Shown here: positions 25,942 to 33,484 of the stretch, piece by piece
Position numbering within the stretch: position 1 is the first letter of the stretch
Layout: each line of letters begins with the position of its first letter
Assembly (NCBI GenBank): GCA_035574915.1
Contig: DATLYJ010000177.1
Coordinates: 1-61,450 of the forward strand
Source of the DNA: Dehalococcoidia bacterium
Lineage (GTDB): Bacteria; Chloroflexota; Dehalococcoidia; DSTF01; WHTK01
DNA: 61,450 nt
Direction of reading: 5' to 3'
The notes under the pieces: generated by a model
Database searches by the model: none
What the model was told of the DNA's origin: nothing
Seen by the model: the letters and a program-made list of their open reading frames with translations, nothing else
Position numbers and translations under genes: made by a program

Positions 25942-26301
25942 ATGAGAGTCCAATCGTTCGTACTCAAGCTGACCAGCGAGGACCCGGAGCTGCTGCGGTC
26001 GTTCTACGAAGACATCCTCGAGCTGCCGCCGCGAGAGGGCATGGGCGAGGGGGCGTTCGCGCTCGGCGATGCGACACTGATAATCGACTGGCACAGCGAG
26101 ACTAAAGGCCAGACCAACGAGCCCCACCGCGTCCTGCTCGACTTCTATGTCGAGGACCTGCCTGAGGAGCAGGCCCAGCTGGAGGCACGAGGGGTCGAGT
26201 TCATCAGGCGCGAAGGCAAAGAGTGGTGGGGCGGCATCATCTCCACCTTCCTCGACCCGGACGGCAACTACTGCCAGCTGATCGAGTACAGGCCGGACTA
26301 A
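25942..26301 (+). CDS. VOC (glyoxalase/bleomycin resistance) family protein
   Basis: A 119-residue protein with two beta-alpha-beta-beta-beta modules of the vicinal oxygen chelate fold: VQSFVLKLTSEDPELLRSFY, LLDFYVEDLPEEQAQLEARG and STFLDPDGNYCQLIEY, the last carrying the usual metal-ligand Glu. ATG 25942 has GAGGAGGGGG just upstream; a further upstream ATG in frame is not preceded by an SD. It begins a three-gene operon with a small protein and a second VOC protein. Substrate unknown. Confidence 0.88.
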   Translation: MRVQSFVLKLTSEDPELLRSFYEDILELPPREGMGEGAFALGDATLIIDWHSETKGQTNEPHRVLLDFYVEDLPEEQAQLEARGVEFIRREGKEWWGGIISTFLDPDGNYCQLIEYRPD

Positions 26302-26304
26302 GCC

Positions 26305-26529
26305 ATGCTGGAATCCGAGCTGTACGCACAGATGAAGCTCGCCTTGCTCGAAGACCCGCGACTGCTGGAGCGCGGCAGGGTGCTGGCACACTTCCATGCG
26401 GAGGCCGGCGAGCGACCGGGGCGCCTGGCGCGCTTCCTCGGCATGCGGATGGTCGCGCTCGGCACCTGGCTCGAGAAGGCCGGGGCGTCTATGGCCTTCG
26501 AGCCGCAATCACAGGAGAGGACCGCATGA
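26305..26529 (+). CDS. Small hypothetical protein in VOC operon
   Basis: A 74-residue protein of mostly helical character (MLESELYAQMKLALLEDPRL, GRLARFLGMRMVALGTWLEK). It starts three bases after the first VOC gene and its stop overlaps the second VOC start as ATGA, so co-translation is likely. I recognise no family. The last helix has a hydrophobic face but is not long enough to be a clear membrane span. Confidence 0.65.
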   Translation: MLESELYAQMKLALLEDPRLLERGRVLAHFHAEAGERPGRLARFLGMRMVALGTWLEKAGASMAFEPQSQERTA

Positions 26530-26864
26530 GGCAAGACGGCAAGCTGGACTACCTGGAGCTGCCCGCGGCCAACCTGGCCGAGAGCAAGCGCTTCTATTCC
26601 GAGGCTTTCGGCTGGACCTTCACCGATTACGGCCCGACCTATGCGTCCTTCGAGCAGGGCCTCGATGGCGGCATCAACGCCGAAGACCCGTCCGGGGCGC
26701 CGGTCCCGATCCTCTACGCGCACGACCTCGAGGCGATGGAGGCAAAGGTGACGGCAGCTGGAGGCCAGATCACTCGCCCCATTTTCAGCTTCCCCGGCGG
26801 CCGCCGGTTCCACTTCCGGGACCCCGCTGGCACGGAACTGGCGGTGTGGTCGGCCAGTGAGTAA
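26526..26864 (+). CDS. VOC family protein
   Basis: A 112-residue VOC protein: KLDYLELPAANLAESKRFYS, EAFGWTFTDYGPTYASFEQG, ILYAHDLEAMEAKVTAAGGQ and FHFRDPAGTELAVWS. The pattern resembles the stand-alone glyoxalase-like proteins that pair with a second copy to form an active site. ATG 26526 overlaps the upstream stop. Translational coupling to the first VOC gene through the small protein suggests a hetero-complex, which is inference. Confidence 0.88.
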   Translation: MRQDGKLDYLELPAANLAESKRFYSEAFGWTFTDYGPTYASFEQGLDGGINAEDPSGAPVPILYAHDLEAMEAKVTAAGGQITRPIFSFPGGRRFHFRDPAGTELAVWSASE

Positions 26865-26985
26865 GCCTGGGGCGCCGCCGCGGCTGCACCCCGGCTGGCA
26901 CCCGGCGCATCCCATGCCGCGGCGCCCGGGCCAGGCGGAGACCGGCCGTCGCCGGGCCGGCCAGCGGGGGTAAGCGAGGAGAGCC

Positions 26986-27693
26986 GTGCGGCGCGCCGAC
27001 CGCCTCTTTCAGATCATCCAGCTCCTTCGCCGCCACAAGGTCGCGACTGCCCGCAGCCTGGCCGCAGAGCTGGAGGTCTCGGAACGGACCGTCTACCGCG
27101 ACATCAGCGACCTGGTGTCCTCGGGTGTGCCGATCGAGGGCGAGGCCGGTGTGGGTTACGTGCTGCGCAGGGGCTTCGACCTGCCGCCGCTGATGTTCAC
27201 GGAGTCGGAGGTAGAGGCACTCGTCCTCGGGATGCGCGTCGTCGCCAGCTGGGCAGACGCCGACCTGGCGCGTGCGGCCGAGGCGGCGCTGGGAAGGGTG
27301 GAGGCGGCATTGCCGGACAGGCTGCGCACCCGGCTGACGGAGTCGCGCCTGTTCGCGCCCGGCTTCCACGTTAGGCCGCAGATGCTGGCGCGAATGGGGG
27401 ACATTCGTCCGGCGATCGAAGCGCGACGAAAGGTCTGGCTGCACTATCGCGACGTCAACGAAGCGGAGACCGAGCGCGTGACGCGGCCGCTGGGCCTGTT
27501 CTTCTGGGGCTACACCTGGTCGCTGACTGCCTGGTGCGAGCTACGCTCCGACTTCCGGAGCTTCCGGCTCGACCGGATCGTGGAGTTCCGGATCCTGGAG
27601 GAGGGCTTCCAGGACGAGCCGGGCCGGACGCTTGACGACTACTTCGACGCGCTGGCGGCCGAACACGAGCGCCACCACAACGGGGCGACATAG
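26986..27693 (+). CDS. YafY/WYL-family transcriptional regulator
   Basis: A 235-residue regulator with an N-terminal HTH_11 winged helix (RADRLFQIIQLLRRHKVATA, then VSERTVYRDISDLVSSGVPI) and a WYL domain (RKVWLHYRDVNEAETERVTR, PLGLFFWGYTWSLTAWCELR) followed by the WCX extension. WYL domains bind nucleic acids or small ligands. GTG 26986 has GAGGAGA upstream. It lies 121 bases downstream of the VOC operon in the same direction and may regulate it, a frequent pairing of YafY-like regulators with VOC genes, but no operator was identified. Confidence 0.92.
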   Translation: MRRADRLFQIIQLLRRHKVATARSLAAELEVSERTVYRDISDLVSSGVPIEGEAGVGYVLRRGFDLPPLMFTESEVEALVLGMRVVASWADADLARAAEAALGRVEAALPDRLRTRLTESRLFAPGFHVRPQMLARMGDIRPAIEARRKVWLHYRDVNEAETERVTRPLGLFFWGYTWSLTAWCELRSDFRSFRLDRIVEFRILEEGFQDEPGRTLDDYFDALAAEHERHHNGAT

Positions 27694-27727
27694 TCCACAG
27701 GCAGGCACGGACGGGCCGCGCGTGGCC

Positions 27728-27797
27728 GCATTCGGGCAGGCGGCGCTAAGCCGAAGCGCTTTGCATTCGGGCAGGCGGCGCTAAGCCGAAGCGCTTT
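27728..27797. repeat. Perfect 35-bp tandem duplication at the end of a stress-protein gene
   Basis: Two identical 35-base units (27728-27762 and 27763-27797) beginning GCATTCGGGCAGGCGGCGCT lie between convergent genes. The second unit contains the last five codons and stop of the universal stress protein gene. Each has the palindrome AAGCGCTT, and the junction forms CCGAA...TTCGG, so a hairpin usable as a bidirectional transcript end is possible. Confidence 0.9.
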
Positions 27798-28656
27798 GCG
27801 AACGCGCGAGGATGACCGGCAGGCGTGAGCGCTGCAGGACGAGTTCCGCAGTATTGCCGAGCACGAGGGCGCGGGCGGTGGAGCGGGCGCTCAGGGACAT
27901 CGCGATAGCGTCGGCGTTCACCTCGACCGCGTGGTCGACGATCGCCACGTCGACGCCGCCGCCGGGGGCGATCGCCCGGGTCGCCGTCTCCACTACCGGG
28001 CCAGCGGGCAGCAGCGCCTTGATCCTGTCCAGTTCGGACTGGAGCCTGGCGCGCACCTTTGCCTCGTCCTGGCCGGCCTCCCGAGTAAAGACCTTCAGGA
28101 GGTAGACCCTGATCGGCGCACCTTCCAGGAGGCCGGCCATGGAGCGCAAGACCGCCTCCGAAGCTGCTGAGCCGTCCGTCGTCGCGACGATCGAATAAGG
28201 AGCTACAGGGGCCAGAGGCTCGAGGTTCGGCCCGCCCACCATGACGGGCACGCGCGCCTTCTGGACTACATCGTGGCTTACGCTGCCGAACAGCGCCACG
28301 CGCACCATGCCAGACCCGCGCGACTGCATGGCGATGAGGGCAGCGCCGGTTTCCTCCGCCGCGCGCAGGATCGCCTCGGCGGTCGCCTCGCCGGCCCGTG
28401 GCGCGACGGCGAGGGCCCGCGCTTCCAGGCCAAAACGGGCGATTCCGGCCTGAAGCTCCTTTTCCATGCGATCTAGACCCCGGGAGAGCGCGGCCTCCTG
28501 GCTTTCGCCCGGCTCCGGTATGACGTCATTCCTGGGGTCCAGCACGCGGCAGAGGATCATCGAGGCGCCACATGCCCGGGCCAGCGCCGAGGCGTGGGGA
28601 ATGATCAGGTGTGAGCGCGGAGAGCCGTCGGTCGTGACCAGGATCGTCTTGGCCAA
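27781..28656 (-). CDS. Universal stress protein, tandem UspA domains
   Basis: A 291-residue protein with two UspA folds: domain 1 opens TILVTTDGSPRSHLIIPHAS and ends with the nucleotide-binding loop MQSRGSGMVRVALFGSVSHD and VPVMVGG; domain 2 opens YSIVATTDGSAASEAVLRSM and ends MSLSARSTARALVLGNTAEL followed by LPVILAR. The G-2x-G-9x-G-S/T ATP-binding pattern is clear in domain 1 and altered in domain 2 (Asn-Thr for Gly-Ser). Probably a cytoplasmic dormancy or starvation factor. Its 3' end lies in a tandem duplication. Confidence 0.92.
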   Translation of the reverse strand: MAKTILVTTDGSPRSHLIIPHASALARACGASMILCRVLDPRNDVIPEPGESQEAALSRGLDRMEKELQAGIARFGLEARALAVAPRAGEATAEAILRAAEETGAALIAMQSRGSGMVRVALFGSVSHDVVQKARVPVMVGGPNLEPLAPVAPYSIVATTDGSAASEAVLRSMAGLLEGAPIRVYLLKVFTREAGQDEAKVRARLQSELDRIKALLPAGPVVETATRAIAPGGGVDVAIVDHAVEVNADAIAMSLSARSTARALVLGNTAELVLQRSRLPVILARSQSASA

Positions 28657-28766
28657 ATCAGGTCCTCATACACGAAGGCCACGCCGGGCCCCTCGTCCCA
28701 ATCCGGTGCGCGAGCGATGTAGCCGCGACCCGGCCAGGGGCATCGTAGCATCTGCCGCAGTAGCGG

Positions 28767-29297
28767 TCAGTTGCCGACAGGCTCAACCCCGTTCTTGTGG
28801 CGCCGCGCCAACTGCTGGTAGCCGAGCGGGTTGGTCCGCACCCAGCGTTCGGCCGGCGTGCCGGCGAGGGGGCGCCTCACCTCAGCGGGCACGCCCATCA
28901 CCAACACGCCTTCGGGGAGCTCGGTGTTAGAGGTAACCACGGCTCCGGCCGCGACCAGAGTGCGCGCACCGACCTTCGCCCCGTCCAGGACGATCGCGCC
29001 GTTCGCGATCAGCGCTTCATCCCCGATGGTGGCGCCGTGTACGACGCAGTTGTGGGCGATGGTAGCGCCTCGGCCGATGGTGGTCGGATTCTCCGGCGGC
29101 GCATGAACGACGGAACCGTCCTGGATATTGGCGCCGGCCTTGATGAGCACGGGCGAGAAGTCACCCCGGACTACCGCTCCGTACCAGACCGACGCGTTCT
29201 CCTCGATCGTGACATCGCCCACGATGCTCGCCGTCGGAGCGATGAAGGCAGTGGGGTCGATCTTCGGGTACTTGCCCTCGAAGGCAAATACGGGCAT
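28767..29297 (-). CDS. Gamma-class carbonic anhydrase family protein
   Basis: A 176-residue left-handed beta-helix (hexapeptide repeat) protein of the gamma-CA/PaaY/YrdA group. The zinc-ligand histidines are all present: SVVHAPPE, then IAHNCVVHGATIG, spaced as in Cam. Other repeats are ASIVGDVTIEENASVWYGAV and ALIANGAIVLDGAKVG. ATG 29297 is preceded by a near-perfect AAGGAGGT. It probably hydrates CO2 or acts as a related acyl-CoA hydrolase or isomerase; a proton-abstracting Glu is not obvious, so activity is not assured. Monocistronic on the minus strand. Confidence 0.9.
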   Translation of the reverse strand: MPVFAFEGKYPKIDPTAFIAPTASIVGDVTIEENASVWYGAVVRGDFSPVLIKAGANIQDGSVVHAPPENPTTIGRGATIAHNCVVHGATIGDEALIANGAIVLDGAKVGARTLVAAGAVVTSNTELPEGVLVMGVPAEVRRPLAGTPAERWVRTNPLGYQQLARRHKNGVEPVGN

Positions 29298-29486
29298 GAC
29301 GTGACCTCCTTCGCATCTTCGGCCCAGCGGCCCGCGCGACCGGGACGAACGGGGGACAGGCTGGAAGCCCGGCCAACGTGCAGGGCCGCCGGAGGCCTGC
29401 ACGGCAGGCAGCCCCCAGGCCCGGGCCGCGACCGGGCCAGGATAAGGACTCCGCGCTCCTGGCAGCCGGGAAGAAGCCTTCCGCGC

Positions 29487-30569
29487 CTAGGCGCCGGCCC
29501 TAGCTTCCTTCCTTATCTCCAGTCCCCTCGGGACGCCGGGCGTCTTGATCGCCTGGATCTGGCGCATGACGTGCTGGAAGCGCTCGCGTTCTGCCGGAGT
29601 ACGCATGGGCATGCTGAAGCCGATGCGGCTCGCGTACTCGCGGTGGTCGCGGATGAACTCCGGCAGCTTGTCGTACGTTGACGTCTGGGCGAAGGTGCGC
29701 AGGATGTCTTCCGTGACCAGGTTGCGCATCTCCTCCCACTTGTTCGGCTTGTCCGAGATCGAAAGGGCATGGAGCTGCATGCCAAAGTCCTTGAGGCCGT
29801 GCACCTCGAAGACCTCGTGGTAGCTGCGCGTGCTCCCGTAGAACGAAATCGGCTGCTTCAGCCGCTCGAGCCCCTGCTCGATCTCGGACTCGTTCTCGCC
29901 GAAGACGGTGAAGCCACCGCCTGAGAGCTCGATGTCACTCCAGTCACGCCCCGAGCGCTCGAGTCCGATCTTGACGTTCGGCAGGACCACCTCTCGCATG
30001 TACTTGTCGGTCATGAAGCCGTGGGGCAGGACGCCGTCGGCGACTTCACCGGCCGTCCGCGCCATCGCGTCACCCACGCAGGCGAGGAACACCTTCGGGC
30101 GCGGGTACTGGATCGGGCCAGGGTTGAAGTTCGGCGTCATGAGGGTGAACTGATAGTACTTGCCGACGAAGTTCGGCCGGCTGTTGTTCTGGAAAACGTC
30201 CCAGGCCGCCTTGAGGAACTTGATGTACTCGCGCATGCGGTTGGCGGGACCGGGCTGCCACTGCATGCCGAACCGCCGCTCGTTGTGGCCCTTCACCTGG
30301 CTGCCCAGGCCGAGGACGAAGCGGCCCTTGCTGAAGGCCTGCAGGTCCCAGGCCTCATAGGCGAGGACAAGGGGGCTGCGCGGGAAGGCGATCGTGACCG
30401 AAGTCTGCAGCTCGACGCGCTCGCTGTTCGCGGCCGCGACCGTCATCGTGAGGATGGAGTCATGCGACAGCTCGCCGCAGGACACGAAATCGTAGCCAAG
30501 CTCGTCGGCGCGACGTGCCGCTTCCGGTACCTGAGCCAGCCAGCCGCCAACGCCCGTTCCGACTTTCAT
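29487..30569 (-). CDS. LLM-class F420-dependent oxidoreductase
   Basis: A 360-residue TIM-barrel protein of the luciferase-like monooxygenase superfamily: MKVGTGVGGWLAQVPEAARR, ELGYDFVSCGELSHDSILTM, TSVTIAFPRSPLVLAYEAWD and RFVLGLGSQVKGHNERRFGM, the signature of the F420-dependent subgroup represented by TIGR03617. The cofactor is inferred from family; FMN is the alternative. ATG 30569 has AAGGAGAA upstream, and the open frame further upstream is low-complexity. With the DDN-type reductase at 4314-4649 it implies the organism makes F420. Substrate unknown. Confidence 0.9.
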   Translation of the reverse strand: MKVGTGVGGWLAQVPEAARRADELGYDFVSCGELSHDSILTMTVAAANSERVELQTSVTIAFPRSPLVLAYEAWDLQAFSKGRFVLGLGSQVKGHNERRFGMQWQPGPANRMREYIKFLKAAWDVFQNNSRPNFVGKYYQFTLMTPNFNPGPIQYPRPKVFLACVGDAMARTAGEVADGVLPHGFMTDKYMREVVLPNVKIGLERSGRDWSDIELSGGGFTVFGENESEIEQGLERLKQPISFYGSTRSYHEVFEVHGLKDFGMQLHALSISDKPNKWEEMRNLVTEDILRTFAQTSTYDKLPEFIRDHREYASRIGFSMPMRTPAERERFQHVMRQIQAIKTPGVPRGLEIRKEARAGA

Positions 30570-30669
30570 CGACAGTTCTCCTTGAGTTATTCGTCCTGCG
30601 GGGCCGGCTAATAATACGCCTATTCGGGCGTTCGGGCAGCGGGTCCGGCGCCCGCCGTCCGCGATGGCG

Positions 30670-32007
30670 TCACGTACGGCTGCGGACGGCAGCGGCGGGC
30701 GCGTGGCCGGCGGGCGCCGCGGATGCTGCCGCCGCTTCGGGCGGCTCTTCCGCTCCCGACCTGAAGTCGCGGATCTCGGGCACGGCGGCAGCGGCCAGGG
30801 CCGCCACCAGGGCGACAACCGCCGCCGAAAGCGCCACTGCCTCCGGCGTGCCGATGGCCGTCGCGAGACTGCCGGTCATGAGGCCGCCCAGGGGCGCCAG
30901 GCCCTGCATCGTGACTGTAACGAGGCTCATGACGCGGCCACGCATTTCGGGCGCAGCCCGGAGCTGCAGCATGGTCGTCATCATGGAGCTGAAGAGGATC
31001 GACGTCACGCCGACGAGGAAGAGGAGGCCAATCCCGGGAAGGAACTCCCGGTTCAGCGTGAAGACCACGAGCGTGAGGCTGAACATCACCATCCCGGCGA
31101 GAAAGAGGACGCCTTTCCGCTGAATGTCGGCGAGGACGGCCAGCGCCGCTGCCGCGGCCAGCGTGCCCGCGCCGGGCGCCGACATCATCAGCCCGAGGCC
31201 GAAGCTCCCCTCGTCGAAGACGTCGCGCGCGAAGACGGGGAGGAGCTGCTGATATGAGCGCCCGAAGATGTTGGTTGCCGCGGACAGGAGGATCAGCGCC
31301 AGGATCAGGCGGGTCCCCCGGACGTAGCGCAGCCCCGCTACGAGGTCGTCCGTGAGGCCTTTGCCGCTGGGCTCCGCGGAGCGTTCCGGCACGCCGCGCA
31401 TCAGAAAGAGGGCCGCGATCACGCCGAAATAGCCGAAGGCGTTGGCGTAGAAGGCCCCCGCCAGGCCGACCGCGGCGATCGTGATGCCGGCGAGGGTCGG
31501 GCCGAAGAGCGACGCGCCCTGCCAGGCGGAGGAGTACAGGGCGACGGCCTTGGCCAGGTCCTCCCTCCGGACCAGGTCCGGCAAGAGCGCCTGGCGGCTG
31601 GGCTGGTCGAAGGAGTTCAGGGCCCCGGCGAGGAAGGCGATGAGCACGATCTGCCAGATCTGGACGGTCTCGGTGTGGACGAGACCGGCAAGGACGAGCG
31701 CGTTCAGGAACATTGTGGTCTGAGTGACCTTGAGCAGCTTCAGGCGCGGCATGCGGTCGGCGATGACGCCGCCCATGGGTGGCAGCACGATCATGGGTAT
31801 GGCCCGCGCCATGCCCACGACGCCCAGGTAGAAGGGCGAGTCTGTGAGGTTATAGACCAGCCAGCCCTGGGCGACGATCTGCATCCAGGCGCCGGAGTTG
31901 GAGATGATCTGGCCGAACCAGAGGAGGCTGAAGTTGCGGTTGCGCAGGACGCTGAGGCGCCCTCCGCCGCTGGCTTCGCGCCCAGGCGGTTGGCCGTTCT
32001 CACCCAT
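30670..32007 (-). CDS. MFS exporter (enterobactin exporter-like, MFS_3)
   Basis: A 445-residue, 12-helix major facilitator. Visible are NFSLLWFGQIISNSGAWMQI in helix 1, PPMGGVIADRMPRLKLLKVT (the loop 2-3 motif with D-R), ALNSFDQPSRQALLPDLVRR after helix 4, SAWQGASLFGPTLAGI in helix 5, and the matching loop in the C-terminal half. The ALNSFDQPSRQALLPDLV block is typical of EntS-like exporters. The C-terminal tail is Ala/Pro/Glu-rich. It is separated from the LLM gene by 100 bases and follows the thioesterase gene by 155 bases, so operon membership is doubtful. Confidence 0.92.
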   Translation of the reverse strand: MGENGQPPGREASGGGRLSVLRNRNFSLLWFGQIISNSGAWMQIVAQGWLVYNLTDSPFYLGVVGMARAIPMIVLPPMGGVIADRMPRLKLLKVTQTTMFLNALVLAGLVHTETVQIWQIVLIAFLAGALNSFDQPSRQALLPDLVRREDLAKAVALYSSAWQGASLFGPTLAGITIAAVGLAGAFYANAFGYFGVIAALFLMRGVPERSAEPSGKGLTDDLVAGLRYVRGTRLILALILLSAATNIFGRSYQQLLPVFARDVFDEGSFGLGLMMSAPGAGTLAAAAALAVLADIQRKGVLFLAGMVMFSLTLVVFTLNREFLPGIGLLFLVGVTSILFSSMMTTMLQLRAAPEMRGRVMSLVTVTMQGLAPLGGLMTGSLATAIGTPEAVALSAAVVALVAALAAAAVPEIRDFRSGAEEPPEAAAASAAPAGHAPAAAVRSRT

Positions 32008-32162
32008 GGACAGCGCCAGTGTAAGGCGGAGAGCGGCGCCAGTGCGAACCTACCGGGCGCTGACTCCATCGCTGCCAGGTCGTTGTGAGGCGTCCGCTGC
32101 TGCGCCCCGCTGCAGCAGGCCAGAATCACTCGCGGCTCCCGAGGCCGGGCCGCGGCGCTGTG

Positions 32163-32975
32163 CTAGCGACGCTGGTTGGCGATCACGGCCTCGACGACGG
32201 CGCCGATGGGTCCGCGTTCGTCGTGCAGGACCGCGGTCGAGACGGCGAGACCGTAAGGCTGCGCAGCGCGCAGAGTCTCGAACCCGATCCAGTCGCCGGC
32301 AGGGTAGCGGTGGAGGTAGAGGCTGATGTCGGCATTGATGAAGCCGGTCGGCGCCCGCCCTCCCATGTTGGTGAAGGCGTTCGTGAAGTCGGACACGGTG
32401 GCGGCGAGGACCAGGGGCGTGTTCTCCTCGCCCTCCACGAGCGGGAGGGGCAGCCGCACCCAGGCCCTGTTCCGGTCGGCCGGGTCGCCGCGATTGAGCC
32501 AGCGCACCTCGATTGTCGTATGCAGGCCGGTGCGGCCGAGAGCGGGAGGCGGAGGCGGGCCGCCGGGTGTCTGCGACCAGCCGCTCAGGTTCGATGCCGG
32601 CAGGCCATCCGGAGGCGGCAGCGAGGCCGCCGGCGGCTCGATAGCCAGCTCCTCATCGAGGCGTCTCAACAGGAGGGCGGTCGCCTTCGTGACCAGCTCG
32701 CCATCGCTCAGGAGGACTGCTTCGACCACATGGATACGGCCACCACGGCGCACGGTGGAGGCATGGGCCTGCAGGGGCGCATTCGGCACCGGCCGAAGGA
32801 GGTCGACAGTCAGCCGCGCGACCTGCAGGCCCGGGTCGTCGCTAAATTGCTGCACGGCGCGGGCAAGGAGGCCGGCCGCAGAGCCGCCATGAAGCTGGCT
32901 CTCGGACCACGGGCTTCGCGCGGCCTCGGTGGGGACAAAGCGCTCGCCGTCGAGGCGGAAGATGGCGTCGGGCAC
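32163..32975 (-). CDS. Acyl-CoA thioesterase family protein (4HBT_3)
   Basis: A 270-residue double hotdog-fold protein. Marks are ESQLHGGSAAGLLARAVQQF, VARLTVDLLRPVPNAPLQAH, RRGGRIHVVEAVLLSDGELV and, in the second hotdog, WIGFETLRAAQPYGLAVSTA followed by VLHDERGPIGAVVEAVI, as in TesB-like thioesterases that release fatty acids from CoA. The start is GTG 32975 (PDAIFRLDGERF follows); a much longer frame is open upstream but overlaps the EthD gene and is unlikely. No strong SD is visible. Confidence 0.85.
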   Translation of the reverse strand: MPDAIFRLDGERFVPTEAARSPWSESQLHGGSAAGLLARAVQQFSDDPGLQVARLTVDLLRPVPNAPLQAHASTVRRGGRIHVVEAVLLSDGELVTKATALLLRRLDEELAIEPPAASLPPPDGLPASNLSGWSQTPGGPPPPPALGRTGLHTTIEVRWLNRGDPADRNRAWVRLPLPLVEGEENTPLVLAATVSDFTNAFTNMGGRAPTGFINADISLYLHRYPAGDWIGFETLRAAQPYGLAVSTAVLHDERGPIGAVVEAVIANQRR

Positions 32976-33103
32976 AGGCGAAGCATATGGCGCGAGCGGG
33001 GCAGGGCCAAGTGCAGCGAGGCTAAACGGTTGCACTGCTGGCGCCGCCAAGGGCGAGCTGCCGGCCTGCTGCGAGGCCCTTCCGCCGCCGGACGCAGGCT
33101 GAC

Positions 33104-33484
33104 TCAATCGATCGGCGTCGCCGGCCCGATCATGTGCACCTCTTCGCCGCGCGTGATACAGGAGCGCGAGAAGTCGATGAAGTTGGCCTCGTCCTCGGCG
33201 AGGACGCGCGCGGCCTCGCGGCGCTCCTCGGGCGTGCCTGTAGCCTTCGCGGGGTCGATCCACCACTCCGCGATCCCGTCGTAGGGCTCCGGCATCTGGC
33301 CCCGGATCGGGTCTGCCGGCCGCTCGGCCGGCGGCGGCACTGCGTGGACCTGGATGTAGCGCACCATGCCGATCTTGGGCGCCCACTTGCGCACGAGCGG
33401 CCCGTGCACCTCCCGCCAGTACCGCTGGAACTCCTCCAGCGACATGCCGGGCTTTCGCCTCAGGACGTAAGCCGACTTCATCAT
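33104..33484 (-). CDS. EthD domain protein
   Basis: A 126-residue dimeric alpha/beta-barrel protein: KSAYVLRRKPGMSLEEFQRY, WREVHGPLVRK, RYIQVHAVPPP, YDGIAEWWIDP and an EDEANFIDFSRS segment, all typical of EthD (named for ethyl-tert-butyl-ether degradation; true role unknown, possibly dehydratase- or monooxygenase-like). It starts with tandem ATGs at 33484, GGAGGAGG upstream, and overlaps the end of the truncated acyl-CoA ligase gene. Such proteins often sit near CoA-ester catabolic genes. Confidence 0.88.
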   Translation of the reverse strand: MMKSAYVLRRKPGMSLEEFQRYWREVHGPLVRKWAPKIGMVRYIQVHAVPPPAERPADPIRGQMPEPYDGIAEWWIDPAKATGTPEERREAARVLAEDEANFIDFSRSCITRGEEVHMIGPATPID

